From Candidatus Endomicrobiellum meruensis (GTDB lineage Bacteria > Elusimicrobiota > Endomicrobiia > Endomicrobiales > Endomicrobiaceae): a stretch of DNA of 64,000 nt. Below, piece by piece: positions 9,121-18,640 of this stretch. The notes beneath the pieces are model-generated. The model was given only the letters and a program-made list of their open reading frames with translations. It searched no databases and was not told the DNA's origin. The number at the start of each line of letters is the position of its first letter. Position 1 is the stretch's first letter. The stretch spans positions 46,868-110,867 of the forward strand of contig JAITDI010000012.1 in the NCBI GenBank assembly GCA_031282625.1. The letters run 5' to 3'. The translations under genes and the position numbers were made by a program.

Positions 9121-9737
9121 TTTGAATTATCAAATATTCTCTTTACTAAAGATTTTCTCGCATAAAAAGCTCTTGTAATTGAGCCGTGCCCAATGCCTTT
9201 TGTTCTTGCTTGTATCCATTTTCCATCTTTGCCTGTTAAAGAAGCAAATCCACTACTTTTGAGCTTATTTCTTATAAAATCATAATCCTTTTTTATCTTT
9301 GCAATTAAATTGCCATCGTTTGTAAAGTCAAAACTTGTTACTTTCAACAATTCCGCATCTTCAGCATTTTTGCCATTCCACTTGACTGCGCAAAAAACTA
9401 TTGACTTTAATTTTGACCAACAATGGCTATCATAAAACTCCATATCTAAAAGTTCTTTAGGGTTTATCATAGTTATTGCCATTGTCTCTTTTGGCACAAA
9501 TTCGCCTTTACGTTCGCAAAAACTTACTGACTTCAGCTCAAAATTCAATCCGTTTGGAGCCTTTGAGATATTAGTATCCAATCCTGCCAATTTTTCAAGA
9601 ACTAAACCTTTCCAACCTTTATTTTGTTTGCCTGTTTCAAAAGTCGTAATCTTGTGCTTCAGGGCTAAATCTCTTAAATTCTGCCCGACGTATTTACGCA
9701 AATTAATTATTGCATTAGCTCTTGTGATTATCTTCAT
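9117..9737 (-). CDS. MutH/Sau3AI-like type II restriction endonuclease
   Basis: A 206-residue protein resembling the MutH/Sau3AI nuclease fold. GWKGLVLEKLAG matches the MutH GW.G..LE block with its conserved Glu, and NFELKSVSF supplies the E-x-K of the PD-(D/E)XK active site. The Asp usually seven residues before that Glu is not unambiguous, since APNG occupies the place. It overlaps the methyltransferase by four bases and pyrD by four. Its partner resembles DpnA (GATC methylation) and MutH/Sau3AI enzymes cut at GATC, so a GATC-specific system is inferred. Mismatch-repair MutH is less likely given the pairing. Confidence 0.72.
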   Translation of the reverse strand: MKIITRANAIINLRKYVGQNLRDLALKHKITTFETGKQNKGWKGLVLEKLAGLDTNISKAPNGLNFELKSVSFCERKGEFVPKETMAITMINPKELLDMEFYDSHCWSKLKSIVFCAVKWNGKNAEDAELLKVTSFDFTNDGNLIAKIKKDYDFIRNKLKSSGFASLTGKDGKWIQARTKGIGHGSITRAFYARKSLVKRIFDNSK

Positions 9738-10621
9738 TTCTTTCTTTTATTCACTCTATATTTTCCACTTTTTTCAAGAAGATATTGTTGCCCAAAACTT
9801 TTATAATGCGAGCGATTTAAAGTCTTATCTTCATTATCTTCTAAAACTAAACCTTTATATCTTTTTACAGATAAATCTAAATATTTCTCTTCAGTATCAA
9901 TCCCAATAAATTTTCTACCGTTTATAACAGCAGCTATTCCGGTTGTTGAACTGCCTGCGAAAGGATCAAGCACAGTATATCCTTCATTTGTGCTCGCCAA
10001 AATAATTCTCTTCAACAAGTCTAAAGGCTTTTGTGTCGGATGTTTGCCAAATAATTTTTCAGAAGGTTTTGGAGTTCCAATTGACCACACGCTGCGCATC
10101 TGCGTTCCGTCTTTTTTTAAAGAATCTTCCTTCCATTTTCCATTTTTCATTAAATTATAGTTAAAAGTATGTTTGCCTTTCTTGTCTTTACGCGCCCATA
10201 TCAATGTTTCATGGCTTGCTGTAAAAAAACGACAGCTTAAATTTGGGGCAGCATTTGGTTTGAACCAAATTATATCATTTAAGAAATGGTATCCATTTAT
10301 TTCAAGCGCTACTCCGCACTGATAGATGGAATGATATGTTCCGCTTACCCAAATAGTTCCATTATCTTTTAGAACTCTTTTGCACTCTTTGAGCCACTCT
10401 ATATGAAATTCTAAATTTTTAATAGAACCCTGCCCTAAATCCCAATCACCTTTTTTAACGCTTGCGCGTTTTCCTGAACGACACGTGAAAGAGCCGTTTG
10501 ACAAAAAATATGGAGGATCAGCAAATATCATATCTATGGAATTTTCGGAAAGCCCTTGCAATACTTTTATACAATCGCCCTTGTACAAAACAAAATTATT
10601 GCTATGAAAATATTCTGTCAT
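9734..10621 (-). CDS. DpnA-like adenine-N6 DNA methyltransferase
   Basis: A 295-residue beta-class enzyme: the catalytic DPPY is N-terminal (residues 35-38) and the SAM-binding DPFAGSSTTG is C-terminal, after HPTQKPLDLLKRII. Segments such as MIFADPPYFLSNG, KKGDWD and APNLSCRFFTASHETLIWAR closely recall M.DpnA of the Streptococcus DpnII system from memory, which methylates adenine in GATC. Its ATG abuts the pyrK stop directly, and it overlaps the downstream endonuclease by four bases. It protects host DNA from that nuclease, and here is expressed as part of the pyrimidine operon. Confidence 0.88.
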   Translation of the reverse strand: MTEYFHSNNFVLYKGDCIKVLQGLSENSIDMIFADPPYFLSNGSFTCRSGKRASVKKGDWDLGQGSIKNLEFHIEWLKECKRVLKDNGTIWVSGTYHSIYQCGVALEINGYHFLNDIIWFKPNAAPNLSCRFFTASHETLIWARKDKKGKHTFNYNLMKNGKWKEDSLKKDGTQMRSVWSIGTPKPSEKLFGKHPTQKPLDLLKRIILASTNEGYTVLDPFAGSSTTGIAAVINGRKFIGIDTEEKYLDLSVKRYKGLVLEDNEDKTLNRSHYKSFGQQYLLEKSGKYRVNKRKK

Positions 10622-11377
10622 TTATAATTCCACTTGTTCTATTTTAAATACGGGACCGTCTTTGCACGTCATCTTTATTTTGCCATCAACTTTTACGGCA
10701 CAGCCTTGGCAATTACCTAATCCGCATGCCATTTTTTCCTCCAATGATGCAAAACCTTTTACATTCTTATGCTTGGCAATCTCCATAACCCTTTTCAACA
10801 TTGGAGTTGGACCGCAAACAAATATCATGTCGTCAGATTTTAAATTTTTCTCTAATACGTCCGTTATATAACCTCTATGCCCTTTTGAACCGTCTTCCGT
10901 TGATACTTCTATTTTCCAACCTAATTTCTCAAACTTATCAAGACACAACAAATCCTTTGATGATCGAGCGCCATAGTATAATGTCCCTTTCTTGTCTAAT
11001 TTCATGGCAAGAAAATGCACCGACGCGATTCCTGTACCGCCAGCAACAATGACATGATTAAAAGCCTTGTAAGTTTCTAAATCATAACCTTTGCCCAATG
11101 GTCCTAAAAGGCATATTTCACCTGAGGAAATACCAGAAAGAATCATTGTGCCTTTGCCTACAACTTTATACAAAAAACTTAATGTATTTTTTTTTATAGA
11201 ATGCACGCTTATTGGTCTGCGTAAAAAAACACCGTGGACTTCTATCATAAAAAATTGCCCCGGAGAGCAATGTTTTAAAACATCGCCTGCTTTAACTTTT
11301 AATTCAAAATAACCTCTACAAACTTCTTTATTTGAAATTATCTCGTAACTTTTATCAAATCTTTTAACTGTACACAC
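10622..11377 (-). CDS. pyrK: Dihydroorotate dehydrogenase electron-transfer subunit
   Basis: FAD/[2Fe-2S] subunit that passes electrons from PyrD to NAD+. The 251-residue protein has the flavin-binding RRPISV motif, the nucleotide-binding GGTGIASVHF loop, the NAD-site CGPTPML and the cluster ligands CGLGNCQGC with a later Cys in TCKDGP. It follows pyrC by 15 bases. A methyltransferase gene starts at the base after its stop, separating it from pyrD. Confidence 0.94.
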   Translation of the reverse strand: MCTVKRFDKSYEIISNKEVCRGYFELKVKAGDVLKHCSPGQFFMIEVHGVFLRRPISVHSIKKNTLSFLYKVVGKGTMILSGISSGEICLLGPLGKGYDLETYKAFNHVIVAGGTGIASVHFLAMKLDKKGTLYYGARSSKDLLCLDKFEKLGWKIEVSTEDGSKGHRGYITDVLEKNLKSDDMIFVCGPTPMLKRVMEIAKHKNVKGFASLEEKMACGLGNCQGCAVKVDGKIKMTCKDGPVFKIEQVEL

Positions 11378-11392
11378 TCTTAATCCTCGTTA

Positions 11393-12664
11393 TTATTTCT
11401 GCCAGACTATGTTACCGCCTACTATAGTCATAACAGCGCCGCCTTTAAACTTTCTTCCTATAAAAGGTGAATTTTTACTTTTTGAAAATATGCTTTCTTT
11501 AGTAAAATCATAGTGATATTTAGTATCTATTATTGTTATATCGGCAATACTACCTTCTTTGAGAGAACCTCTGCCTACAAGATTAAATATTTTTGCAGGA
11601 TTCAAAGTCATCTTGGCAACAGCTTCAGAAAGACTTAAAACTCCCTTATTCACAAGTTCGTTTAAAACCAAACTTAACATAGTTTCAAATCCTATAATGC
11701 CAAAAGGCGCTAAATCAAATTCTCTGTTTTTTTCTTCCTGCGTATGCGGGGCATGATCAGTAGCTATACAGTCTATCGTGCCATCCGCTAGCCCTTTTTT
11801 GATAGCTTCTACATCTCTTTTTTCTCTTAAAGGAGGATTCATTTTAGTATTGGCATCATATACTTTAACAATATCGTCAGTAAGCGTAAAATAATGAGGA
11901 CAAGTTTCAGCAGTAACTTTTATACCTTTCTTTTTAGCTTGTCTTACTAAATCAACAGAACCTTCAGTTGAAACATGGGCTATATGCAGATAACCGCCCG
12001 TAAGCTCAGCAAGTATTATATCGCGACTTATCATGACTTCTTCAGCCTGTCTTGGTATTCCTCTAAACCCCAATATCATTGAATTTTTGCCTTCATTCAT
12101 TGATCCATTTTTGCTAAGCTCCTTATCTTCGCTATGGGAAATAACAGGAAGCTTAAACATCTTGGTATATTCCAAAGTTCTACGCATTATCTGAGAACTT
12201 CTTATAGGAAGACCATCGTCGCTTACAGCAACAATGCCAGCTTTCTTTAAAACTCCAATTTCTGAAAGTTCAACTCCTAAAGAACCTTTTGTTGCGCATC
12301 CTATGGGAAAAACGTTTACAATACCTTCTTTCTGAGCTTTGAAGATAATAAATTCAACAGTCGGAGCATTGTCTATTGGAGGTTTAGTATTAGGCATGCA
12401 TAAAACAGTAGTAATTCCGCCTTTTGCAGCTGATCGCGTGCCTGTATAAATTGTCTCTTTGTCCTCTTGACCCGGTTCTCTCAAGTGAGCATGGACATCT
12501 ATTAGACCCGGCACTGCAATTTTACCACTTCCGTCAATAATTTCAGCCTTGCCGTCTCCAGAGAACTTTGAAACTATTTTACCGTTTTCAATTAAAATAT
12601 CACTGACAGCATCTTTATTCTGCGATGGATCAACAATTCTTATATTTTTAATTTGATGACGCAT
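11393..12664 (-). CDS. pyrC: Dihydroorotase
   Basis: Interconverts carbamoyl-aspartate and dihydroorotate. This is the 423-residue class I amidohydrolase. [16 protein letters not shown] supplies the first metal His-x-His, further ligands lie in PVISHSED and [10 protein letters not shown], and the catalytic Asp lies in IATDHAPH. The chosen ATG overlaps the pyrB 3' end by 17 bases, typical of coupled pyrB-pyrC pairs. pyrK follows 15 bases downstream. Confidence 0.95.
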   Translation of the reverse strand: MRHQIKNIRIVDPSQNKDAVSDILIENGKIVSKFSGDGKAEIIDGSGKIAVPGLIDVHAHLREPGQEDKETIYTGTRSAAKGGITTVLCMPNTKPPIDNAPTVEFIIFKAQKEGIVNVFPIGCATKGSLGVELSEIGVLKKAGIVAVSDDGLPIRSSQIMRRTLEYTKMFKLPVISHSEDKELSKNGSMNEGKNSMILGFRGIPRQAEEVMISRDIILAELTGGYLHIAHVSTEGSVDLVRQAKKKGIKVTAETCPHYFTLTDDIVKVYDANTKMNPPLREKRDVEAIKKGLADGTIDCIATDHAPHTQEEKNREFDLAPFGIIGFETMLSLVLNELVNKGVLSLSEAVAKMTLNPAKIFNLVGRGSLKEGSIADITIIDTKYHYDFTKESIFSKSKNSPFIGRKFKGGAVMTIVGGNIVWQK

Positions 12665-13583
12665 TTTTCCTCTTTTTTAAAAGATATAAAACTGCCATTC
12701 TGACGGCTATGCCATTTGTTACTTGCTCGTTGATTACCGCATTTGGACTGTCAGCTACTTCGGAAGAAATTTCTATGCCTCTATTCATAGGTCCAGGATG
12801 CATAATTAAAACTCCTGGTTTTGCTTTGCTAAGCCTTTCTTTTGTTAGTTGGTATAATTCCACATACTCGTGAACTGATGGGAACAAATTTTCTTGCTGA
12901 CGTTCAAGCTGTATTCTTAAGATGTTTACTATATCGGCCTTTTTTACTGCCTCGTCTAAATCATAATATATTTTTACACCCAAATCTTTTATATTTTCAG
13001 GGATTAAAGTTGGTGGTCCCGATACTGCAACTTCAGCCCCCATTTTAGTTAATGCCCAGATATTAGATTTTGCAACTCTTGAATGAACAATATCGCCGAC
13101 AAGGAGCACTTTTAAGCCCTCAATTTTTTTCTTTTTATCATATATCGTATATAAATCAAGAAGCCCCTGCGTTGGGTGTTCGTGAAAACCATCACCTGCA
13201 TTTATTACTGAAGCGTTAAGATTTCTCGCCAGAATATTCGGAGCTCCAGCCAACGAATGCCTGATAATTATATAATCAGCTTTCATAGCTTCAAGCGTTT
13301 TGCCTGTATCTATTAGACTTTCGCCTTTAACTACGCTTGAAGTACTAACCGCAATATTTACGACATCAGCTGAAAGTCTTTTTGCAGCAATTTCAAAAGA
13401 ATTCCTCGTGCGAGTTGAAGGTTCATAAAAAAGCGTTACTACTGTCTTGCCAATCAAAGTTGGAGCTTTTTTAACAGATCTAGTGAAAAGACTTTTAAAG
13501 GGTTTTACTGCGTTTAAAATTGTCTGTAAGTCTTTTTTATCCAAATGCTCAAGACCAAGCAAGTCTTTGCAGTTAAGGGACAT
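12648..13583 (-). CDS. pyrB: Aspartate carbamoyltransferase, catalytic chain
   Basis: Makes carbamoyl-aspartate from carbamoyl phosphate and aspartate. The 311-residue chain has the carbamoyl-phosphate motif [13 protein letters not shown] near residue 54, [12 protein letters not shown] and [11 protein letters not shown]. No regulatory pyrI is present, and PyrR is encoded immediately upstream, suggesting PyrR rather than allosteric control. It is the first structural gene of the pyr block, 52 bases after pyrR. Confidence 0.96.
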   Translation of the reverse strand: MSLNCKDLLGLEHLDKKDLQTILNAVKPFKSLFTRSVKKAPTLIGKTVVTLFYEPSTRTRNSFEIAAKRLSADVVNIAVSTSSVVKGESLIDTGKTLEAMKADYIIIRHSLAGAPNILARNLNASVINAGDGFHEHPTQGLLDLYTIYDKKKKIEGLKVLLVGDIVHSRVAKSNIWALTKMGAEVAVSGPPTLIPENIKDLGVKIYYDLDEAVKKADIVNILRIQLERQQENLFPSVHEYVELYQLTKERLSKAKPGVLIMHPGPMNRGIEISSEVADSPNAVINEQVTNGIAVRMAVLYLLKKRKNASSN

Positions 13584-13635
13584 CTTTACTCCTTATGTTT
13601 ATATCGTTTCTCTTTAACATCGCATTTGGCAATTG

Positions 13636-14166
13636 TTAACTTACAAGAACTTTATCTTCACCGTTTACTTCCTTACAATCAACTTTTATGAATTTTTTTG
13701 TTTCGTATTTAACTCCAACATATTTAGCCTCTATAGGTAGTTCCCTAAAACCTCTATCAACCAAAACTGCAAGCTGAATAGATTTTGGTCTGCCAAAATC
13801 TGTAAGCACGTCTAAAGCAGCTCTTACCGTTCTTCCCGTAAAAAGTACGTCGTCAACCAAAATTATATTTTTTCTGTCTAAATCAAATGGTATAACCGTA
13901 TCTTTTATTATAGGCATGTCAGATTCAAAGTCATCAAGATCGTCTCTGTGAAGGGTAATATCTAAAGTTCCAAACAGAATTTCAGATTCTTTTACACTGG
14001 AAAGCTTTGCAATTTCAGAAATGATTCTCTTTGCAAGAAACACTCCTTTGCTTTGTATACCGACAACAGCAAAATCGCTTATATTGCGATTGTCGGCAAA
14101 GATTTCTGTAGAAATCGTCCTTAGCGCATCTTGAAAGGCATTAGAATCTAATATAATTTCTGCCAT
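13636..14166 (-). CDS. pyrR: PyrR: pyrimidine operon regulator / uracil phosphoribosyltransferase
   Basis: A 176-residue type I phosphoribosyltransferase with the PRPP loop IILVDDVLFTGRTVRAALD (near residue 101) and the DITLHRDDL hood typical of PyrR. PyrR binds UMP/UTP and attenuates pyr mRNA in Gram-positives, and can act as a UPRTase. I see no convincing anti-antiterminator stem in the 52 bases before pyrB, so the regulatory role here is inferred from family and position only. Its start lies one base after the purE stop, bridging purine and pyrimidine blocks. Confidence 0.92.
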   Translation of the reverse strand: MAEIILDSNAFQDALRTISTEIFADNRNISDFAVVGIQSKGVFLAKRIISEIAKLSSVKESEILFGTLDITLHRDDLDDFESDMPIIKDTVIPFDLDRKNIILVDDVLFTGRTVRAALDVLTDFGRPKSIQLAVLVDRGFRELPIEAKYVGVKYETKKFIKVDCKEVNGEDKVLVS

Positions 14167-14167
14167 T

Positions 14168-14701
14168 TTATTTTTTCAAACCTGTTATATATTTTTTAAA
14201 ACCGTCTTTTTGAAGTTTAAGATCTTCTTTTACTACAAGCTCAGCAAGCTTTATTTTGTAAGATTTTAATTTTGCTTTCAAGTCATCATTAGCTACTGCA
14301 ATTATTTGAACAGCTAAAATCGCTGCATTTATAGCTCCCGCTTTGCCTACTGCAACAGTAGCCACAGGCACACCTTTAGGCATTTGCGATATGGACAGCA
14401 AAGCATCAAAGCCTGCCAAATGCTTACACTCTACAGGAACGCCTATTACCGGGAGAATAGTTTCTGAAGCAATAACTCCCGGAAGAGCTGCAGACATACC
14501 AGCCACTGCTATAAAAACTTTTGCACCGGAACTTTCAGCTCCATTTATGCACTGCTTTAAATGTTTAGTTGTTCTGTGAGCAGAAGCTATATTGAAGCTA
14601 TAAAAAAGTTTGAACTCATCTAAAACTTTGATTGTTTCACCAACTAAAGTCGAATCAGATCCTGACCCTGCAATAATTGCCACATCAGTTCTGTTTTCCA
14701 T
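14168..14701 (-). CDS. purE: N5-carboxyaminoimidazole ribonucleotide mutase (PurE)
   Basis: Forms CAIR in purine synthesis. The 177-residue protein has GSGSDS near the N-terminus (phosphate loop), ASAHRTT around residue 40 (catalytic His) and the LSISQMPKGVPVATVAVG stretch. These resemble class I PurE (N5-CAIR mutase), which needs PurK; no purK is in the window, so direct AIR carboxylation cannot be excluded. It overlaps purD by 17 bases. Confidence 0.92.
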   Translation of the reverse strand: MENRTDVAIIAGSGSDSTLVGETIKVLDEFKLFYSFNIASAHRTTKHLKQCINGAESSGAKVFIAVAGMSAALPGVIASETILPVIGVPVECKHLAGFDALLSISQMPKGVPVATVAVGKAGAINAAILAVQIIAVANDDLKAKLKSYKIKLAELVVKEDLKLQKDGFKKYITGLKK

Positions 14702-15968
14702 TTAAAGCCCTCCCTGCAATATCTTTCCTGTAATGGATCCCTTCAAACTTTATCATAGAAACATTTGAATAAACTTTGTCTATAGCGCTTTTTATAGCAG
14801 AAGCGATTGAAACAACATCCAACACTCTTCCGCCCGAAGTAACAATCTTTCCGTTTTCTAATTTCGTTCCTGCATGGAACACCATAGCATCTTTGTCTCT
14901 TATATTCTCAAGACCTTCTATTTCAAAACCTTTCTTGAAACTTTTTGGGTATCCTCCTGAAGCCAAAACTACACAAACTGAAAATATTTTTTTCCAATTT
15001 ATTTTTAAGTTTGCAAGATTTTTGTCTAAAATTGCTTCGCAAATATCAACGAAATCTGTATCAAGTAGCGGGAGAACAGCCTGAGTTTCAGGATCTCCAA
15101 AACGACAATTAAACTCTAAAACGTAAGGATTAGATCGGTTCATAATGATCCCGACATATAAAACGCCTTTATAGTCAAGTTTCTCTGCTTTAATTCCGTC
15201 AATAACTTTACAGATTATAGTATCTTCAACTTTCTTGTTTAATCTTTCTGTAGCTAATGGAGCTGGAGCATAAGCGCCCATACCGCCAGTGTTTGGACCT
15301 TTATCGTTATCGTTTACTCTTTTGTGATCTTGAGAGGCAGGCATCACAGAATAAGTTTCACCATCAGTAAATACTAAATACGAAAGTTCCGGTCCGTCTA
15401 TATATTCTTCTATAATTATATTAGTTCCTGCTTCTCCTAAAACTTTTTCCTCCATCATTTGTTTAATGGCACTTGCAGCATCTTCTCTACCACTACAAAT
15501 ATAAACACCTTTGCCTGCGGCAAGCCCATCAGCTTTAACTACAACTTTTTTATTTGCTTCCCAATTTGCAAGGAATTTTAATGCATTGTTAACATTTGAA
15601 AAACTATTATATTGCGCCGTAGGAATTCCATATTTATACATAAACTCTTTTGAGTATATCTTGCTTGATTCCAACCTCGCAGCGGATTTAGAAGTCCCTA
15701 CTATTCTTAAACCTCTTTCTTTAAAGTAATCTACTATACCTAGCGACAAAGGAACTTCTGGACCTACAAAAGTAAAATCTATATCGTTTGCCTTAACAAA
15801 ATCAGAGAGTCTGTTAAAATCATCCGTACTAATGTCTACATTTTCAGCAACTTGAGATATTCCACCATTTCCAGGAGCGCAATATACTTTTTCAATCTTA
15901 GAACTTTTTGCAAATTTCCAACATATAGCATGCTCCCTACCTCCAGACCCAACAACCAATACTTTCAT
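14685..15968 (-). CDS. purD: Phosphoribosylamine-glycine ligase (GARS)
   Basis: ATP-grasp ligase that makes GAR from phosphoribosylamine and glycine. The 427-residue protein starts MKVLVVGSGGREHAICW (family N-terminus), with KADGLAAGKGVYI in the ATP-grasp domain, TGGMGAYAPAP, and RFGDPETQ near the C-terminal part of the grasp. Length is normal. The next gene in the same direction, purE, overlaps its 3' end. Confidence 0.96.
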   Translation of the reverse strand: MKVLVVGSGGREHAICWKFAKSSKIEKVYCAPGNGGISQVAENVDISTDDFNRLSDFVKANDIDFTFVGPEVPLSLGIVDYFKERGLRIVGTSKSAARLESSKIYSKEFMYKYGIPTAQYNSFSNVNNALKFLANWEANKKVVVKADGLAAGKGVYICSGREDAASAIKQMMEEKVLGEAGTNIIIEEYIDGPELSYLVFTDGETYSVMPASQDHKRVNDNDKGPNTGGMGAYAPAPLATERLNKKVEDTIICKVIDGIKAEKLDYKGVLYVGIIMNRSNPYVLEFNCRFGDPETQAVLPLLDTDFVDICEAILDKNLANLKINWKKIFSVCVVLASGGYPKSFKKGFEIEGLENIRDKDAMVFHAGTKLENGKIVTSGGRVLDVVSIASAIKSAIDKVYSNVSMIKFEGIHYRKDIAGRALNGKQN

Positions 15969-15997
15969 TCAATCTCCCATCTATATAAAAATCTGAT

Positions 15998-16309
15998 TTA
16001 GAAAATATATTTTTCAAAAAACTTAACTATTAAAATAAAAGAAGCTAAGGCAAGAATAAATGTAATTAGTATTGACTTCCAATACTGATTAATAACTTTG
16101 CTTGTTTTGCTTGAAGATAATGAGTTTTCTACAACCTCAAGAGCGAATTGACTGCGTATTTCCTTACTTAGATCGGCATATTCTGAAAAACATCCGCATG
16201 AATAATTTTCAGTTACCCATTTTCTTTTTACCATACAGAAAATTCTGCCATTTCCTTGTTCGTCAAGATTATTGTCTCCTTGGTAAAGACAGTTTACGCA
16301 ATAACCCAT
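15998..16309 (-). CDS. Small Cys-motif, C-tail-anchored membrane protein (unknown)
   Basis: I do not recognise a family. From the ATG at 16309 the protein has 103 residues. An N-terminal cluster of five Cys (4, 7, 25, 38, 40: C-x2-C, then C, then C-x-C in SCGCF) looks like a metal-binding or redox knuckle. A polar linker follows and then one hydrophobic helix (about 76-97), ending basic/aromatic. A longer frame starts at 16393, but GGCGGG just before 16309 and the domain boundary favour the shorter start. It lies between the sulfatase and purD in the same direction. Possibly a zinc-ribbon membrane protein; the function is unknown. Confidence 0.5.
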   Translation of the reverse strand: MGYCVNCLYQGDNNLDEQGNGRIFCMVKRKWVTENYSCGCFSEYADLSKEIRSQFALEVVENSLSSSKTSKVINQYWKSILITFILALASFILIVKFFEKYIF

Positions 16310-16487
16310 TTTGCCCGCCTTTTTTGCAAAATTTTGAACCCAATGAACTGAATAAATTTTACAAAATAATGCATTTAATGGCAACGAATACAATTGTACC
16401 CTGTTATTTCTTTATTTTGGATTATTAATTAGCTATCCAAGGACCTAAATTGAGTTGTGCATGCATTTCTTAGAAAAGTTATCTTTT

Positions 16488-16637
16488 TTACTTTTCTGTG
16501 TTTTTTATTAGGTATTCTGAAATTGCTATTCCAGACAGATAATGTTTAATCATGTCATTAGCCCAAAGCGTACCGGAATAAGGAAGAAGTTCTCTATATT
16601 TATTTTTATTCCAAACAAAGCATGAAAAATCTTCACT
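16488..16637 (-). pseudogene. Out-of-frame C-terminal tail of sulfatase 1
   Basis: In a different frame from the main sulfatase reading frame, 49 codons remain open and coding-like, ending LIKNTEK at a TAA (16488-16490). Its end (NDMIKHYL...SEYLIKN) aligns with the C-terminus of the paralogue at 24984-26963 (HNFMLEYYKR...YINQK). The break is at a six-T run in the mRNA (16643-16638); one extra T would restore a continuous frame. The longer product is therefore the ancestral one. Confidence 0.75.
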
Positions 16638-18508
16638 AAAAAATTGTACTCAACGACACCTTTATTGCTCATTATTACTCCATTGTCCATAGAGATAATA
16701 TTATTTTTAGCTTTATCTGAAATAAGACTTTGCCACATAGTCATATATTCGCTGTTTGACAAGGAAATATCATAAAGTGTAGGCATTATGTCTAAATGCG
16801 AGCCAAAAACAGAAACATCTATATTTAATGGTTTAATATCCTTTGGGATATACAAATAGAAAGGGACACTCAAAGCGTCTAAAAGTCTTTCAGTAGGGTA
16901 TGACAAACAATCCATAAAATTGTGATCGCCTGTAACAGCTATGATTGTATTGTTTGCATATTTTGAATTTTTTATCTTTGTTATAAATCTGCCAAGCATC
17001 TCATTTGAATACTGATAAACAGCAAGTCTCTTTTGGGCTAAACTTTCGTTTACAATATTCTGCTCCAACTCTTTTGGAATTTTAATAGGCATAACTTTGT
17101 AATTTTTAGGTAAAGAATAAGGTGGGTGGGTGGTAGTAGTCATTACATAAATGAATTTTCTTTTATTCTCTTTACTTAAAATTTCAAATAAATACCTAAA
17201 TAAATCCTCGTCATACACTCCCCATTGATTCCGTAGATAAGAATTGCTCATACTTGCTTCGCCAAGGACATTGTCAAATTCCAAACTCGGCATAAAATTG
17301 CCTATGTTTCTCCAACCAGTATTGCCACCATATATAAATATTGTTTCATAGTTATTTTTCTTATATGGAACCGGTCCGGCAAAATCATATTTTTTATAAG
17401 CATATTTTGACTGCGCTATGTACCACGAATTAGAGCATCTTGTCACATTTGTCATCGCTCCCTCAAGGCTTCCAATGGTGCCTACGTGGGCTGGAAGGAA
17501 ATTATAAAAAACAATATCCTCATCAAGATGTTTTTTCATTTCACCTAAAATATTAAATATTTTAGAATTGTATCTTATAAGTCCAGAGCCAAAACTTTCA
17601 ACCATAATAAAAATTACATTAGGTTTGATATTTTCAATCTTTTCGTTACGCCGAGTATAATTGATTAAAGATTGTTCTGGTCGTTCAGGTATCTGGTTAA
17701 TGTCTAAATTTAAATAATCAGCAAAAGCACGTCTCATATTTCCTTTGTAACCTGTTTTAGCGGCATAATCAAAGTCTTTCTGCTTACTTTTAACTTCTAT
17801 CGCTTCTTGCAGCGTATAGACCCCATTTATTGCTACTTTATTTAAAAATGTATTCAATGAAACTTGAGCGTCGTCCATGCCTAAAGGAAAAATTCCAAAC
17901 GATCCTCTAGCAGCTATAAAATTAACTGTTATCATTAAAACCGCAATTAGTATTTTTGAAACTGAAACCATTTTTTTATTTTCGGAAATGTTTTTATATT
18001 TAAACTTCAATATAAATTTTGAAACAACAAAAGTTAAAACGTATGATAAAATGAAACTGCCTATAACCAAAAACATATTATAATTTTCAGCCAGCGTTGA
18101 TATTAAAGCACTTGTATCATCTTCAAACAGTCCAAAAACCATAATATTTAGATGATTTTGAAAATACGAATAATAGCAAAAATCTATTCCAAGTAAAACA
18201 AATAAACTTCCCACTACAATAGTATAATAAAATGCTATATAACGACTGATTTTGTTATAGAAACCTTCTTTGTTGGAAAATAAAAGCGTAACAAAAGCTA
18301 AAGTTGCAGGCATATTTAGATAAGCCAAAACTGCCAAATCGTATCGTACGCCTAAGAAAAATGCTCTCACTATATCTAGTCCAAAACCATCAAAATTTAT
18401 GCCTTTGCCGTAGTATTTAAAAAATATAAATCTTAACACCGACATAAGTATTAGAAAGATAAGATTAAGAAAGATCCATTTAAAAAATAACGATTTAAAT
18501 TTTTTCAT
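16550..18508 (-). CDS. LTA-synthase-like membrane sulfatase 1 (3' frameshift)
   Basis: A 652-residue alkaline-phosphatase-superfamily enzyme. About five N-terminal membrane helices (residues 10-205) are followed by an extracytoplasmic sulfatase domain: NVIFIMVESFGSG (first metal), HVGTIGSLEG with the candidate nucleophile Thr, TTTHPPYSLP, and VTGDHNFMD (metal Asp-His). Relatives transfer phosphoglycerol or phosphoethanolamine to glycans or lipids; in a Gram-negative a glucan or LPS decoration is more likely than lipoteichoic acid. AAAGGA precedes the ATG. A one-base loss near 16640 replaces the natural last 49 residues with an unrelated 30-residue tail. The catalytic domain is intact, so activity is possible. 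Confidence 0.82.
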   Translation of the reverse strand: MKKFKSLFFKWIFLNLIFLILMSVLRFIFFKYYGKGINFDGFGLDIVRAFFLGVRYDLAVLAYLNMPATLAFVTLLFSNKEGFYNKISRYIAFYYTIVVGSLFVLLGIDFCYYSYFQNHLNIMVFGLFEDDTSALISTLAENYNMFLVIGSFILSYVLTFVVSKFILKFKYKNISENKKMVSVSKILIAVLMITVNFIAARGSFGIFPLGMDDAQVSLNTFLNKVAINGVYTLQEAIEVKSKQKDFDYAAKTGYKGNMRRAFADYLNLDINQIPERPEQSLINYTRRNEKIENIKPNVIFIMVESFGSGLIRYNSKIFNILGEMKKHLDEDIVFYNFLPAHVGTIGSLEGAMTNVTRCSNSWYIAQSKYAYKKYDFAGPVPYKKNNYETIFIYGGNTGWRNIGNFMPSLEFDNVLGEASMSNSYLRNQWGVYDEDLFRYLFEILSKENKRKFIYVMTTTTHPPYSLPKNYKVMPIKIPKELEQNIVNESLAQKRLAVYQYSNEMLGRFITKIKNSKYANNTIIAVTGDHNFMDCLSYPTERLLDALSVPFYLYIPKDIKPLNIDVSVFGSHLDIMPTLYDISLSNSEYMTMWQSLISDKAKNNIISMDNGVIMSNKGVVEYNFLVKIFHALFGIKINIENFFLIPVRFGLMT

Positions 18509-18527
18509 GTTATCCTTTTTTTCATAA

Positions 18528-18560
18528 AATTTTATTCCCGCTTTCGCGGGAACAAAATAA
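18528..18560. repeat. GC-rich hairpin TTCCCGC/GCGGGAA
   Basis: A perfect 7-bp stem at 18535-18541 and 18546-18552 closes a 4-base loop (GAAA read on the minus strand), flanked by AT-rich arms that pair imperfectly. It lies between purQ and the sulfatase, both on the minus strand. It is not followed by a clean T run on that strand, so it may be a weak terminator, an mRNA stabiliser or a dispersed palindromic repeat. Confidence 0.45.
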
Positions 18561-18640
18561 CTGCCATAGTAAATCTGCTAAAGTACAACACTAAAGGTAA
18601 TGATCTAAAGATATGCTAATTCAAATAGCCTAAAGATTTG

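Noticed and set aside
13584..13635. PyrR attenuator before pyrB
   Set aside because: The 52 bases lack a recognisable binding-loop consensus and a terminator stem.
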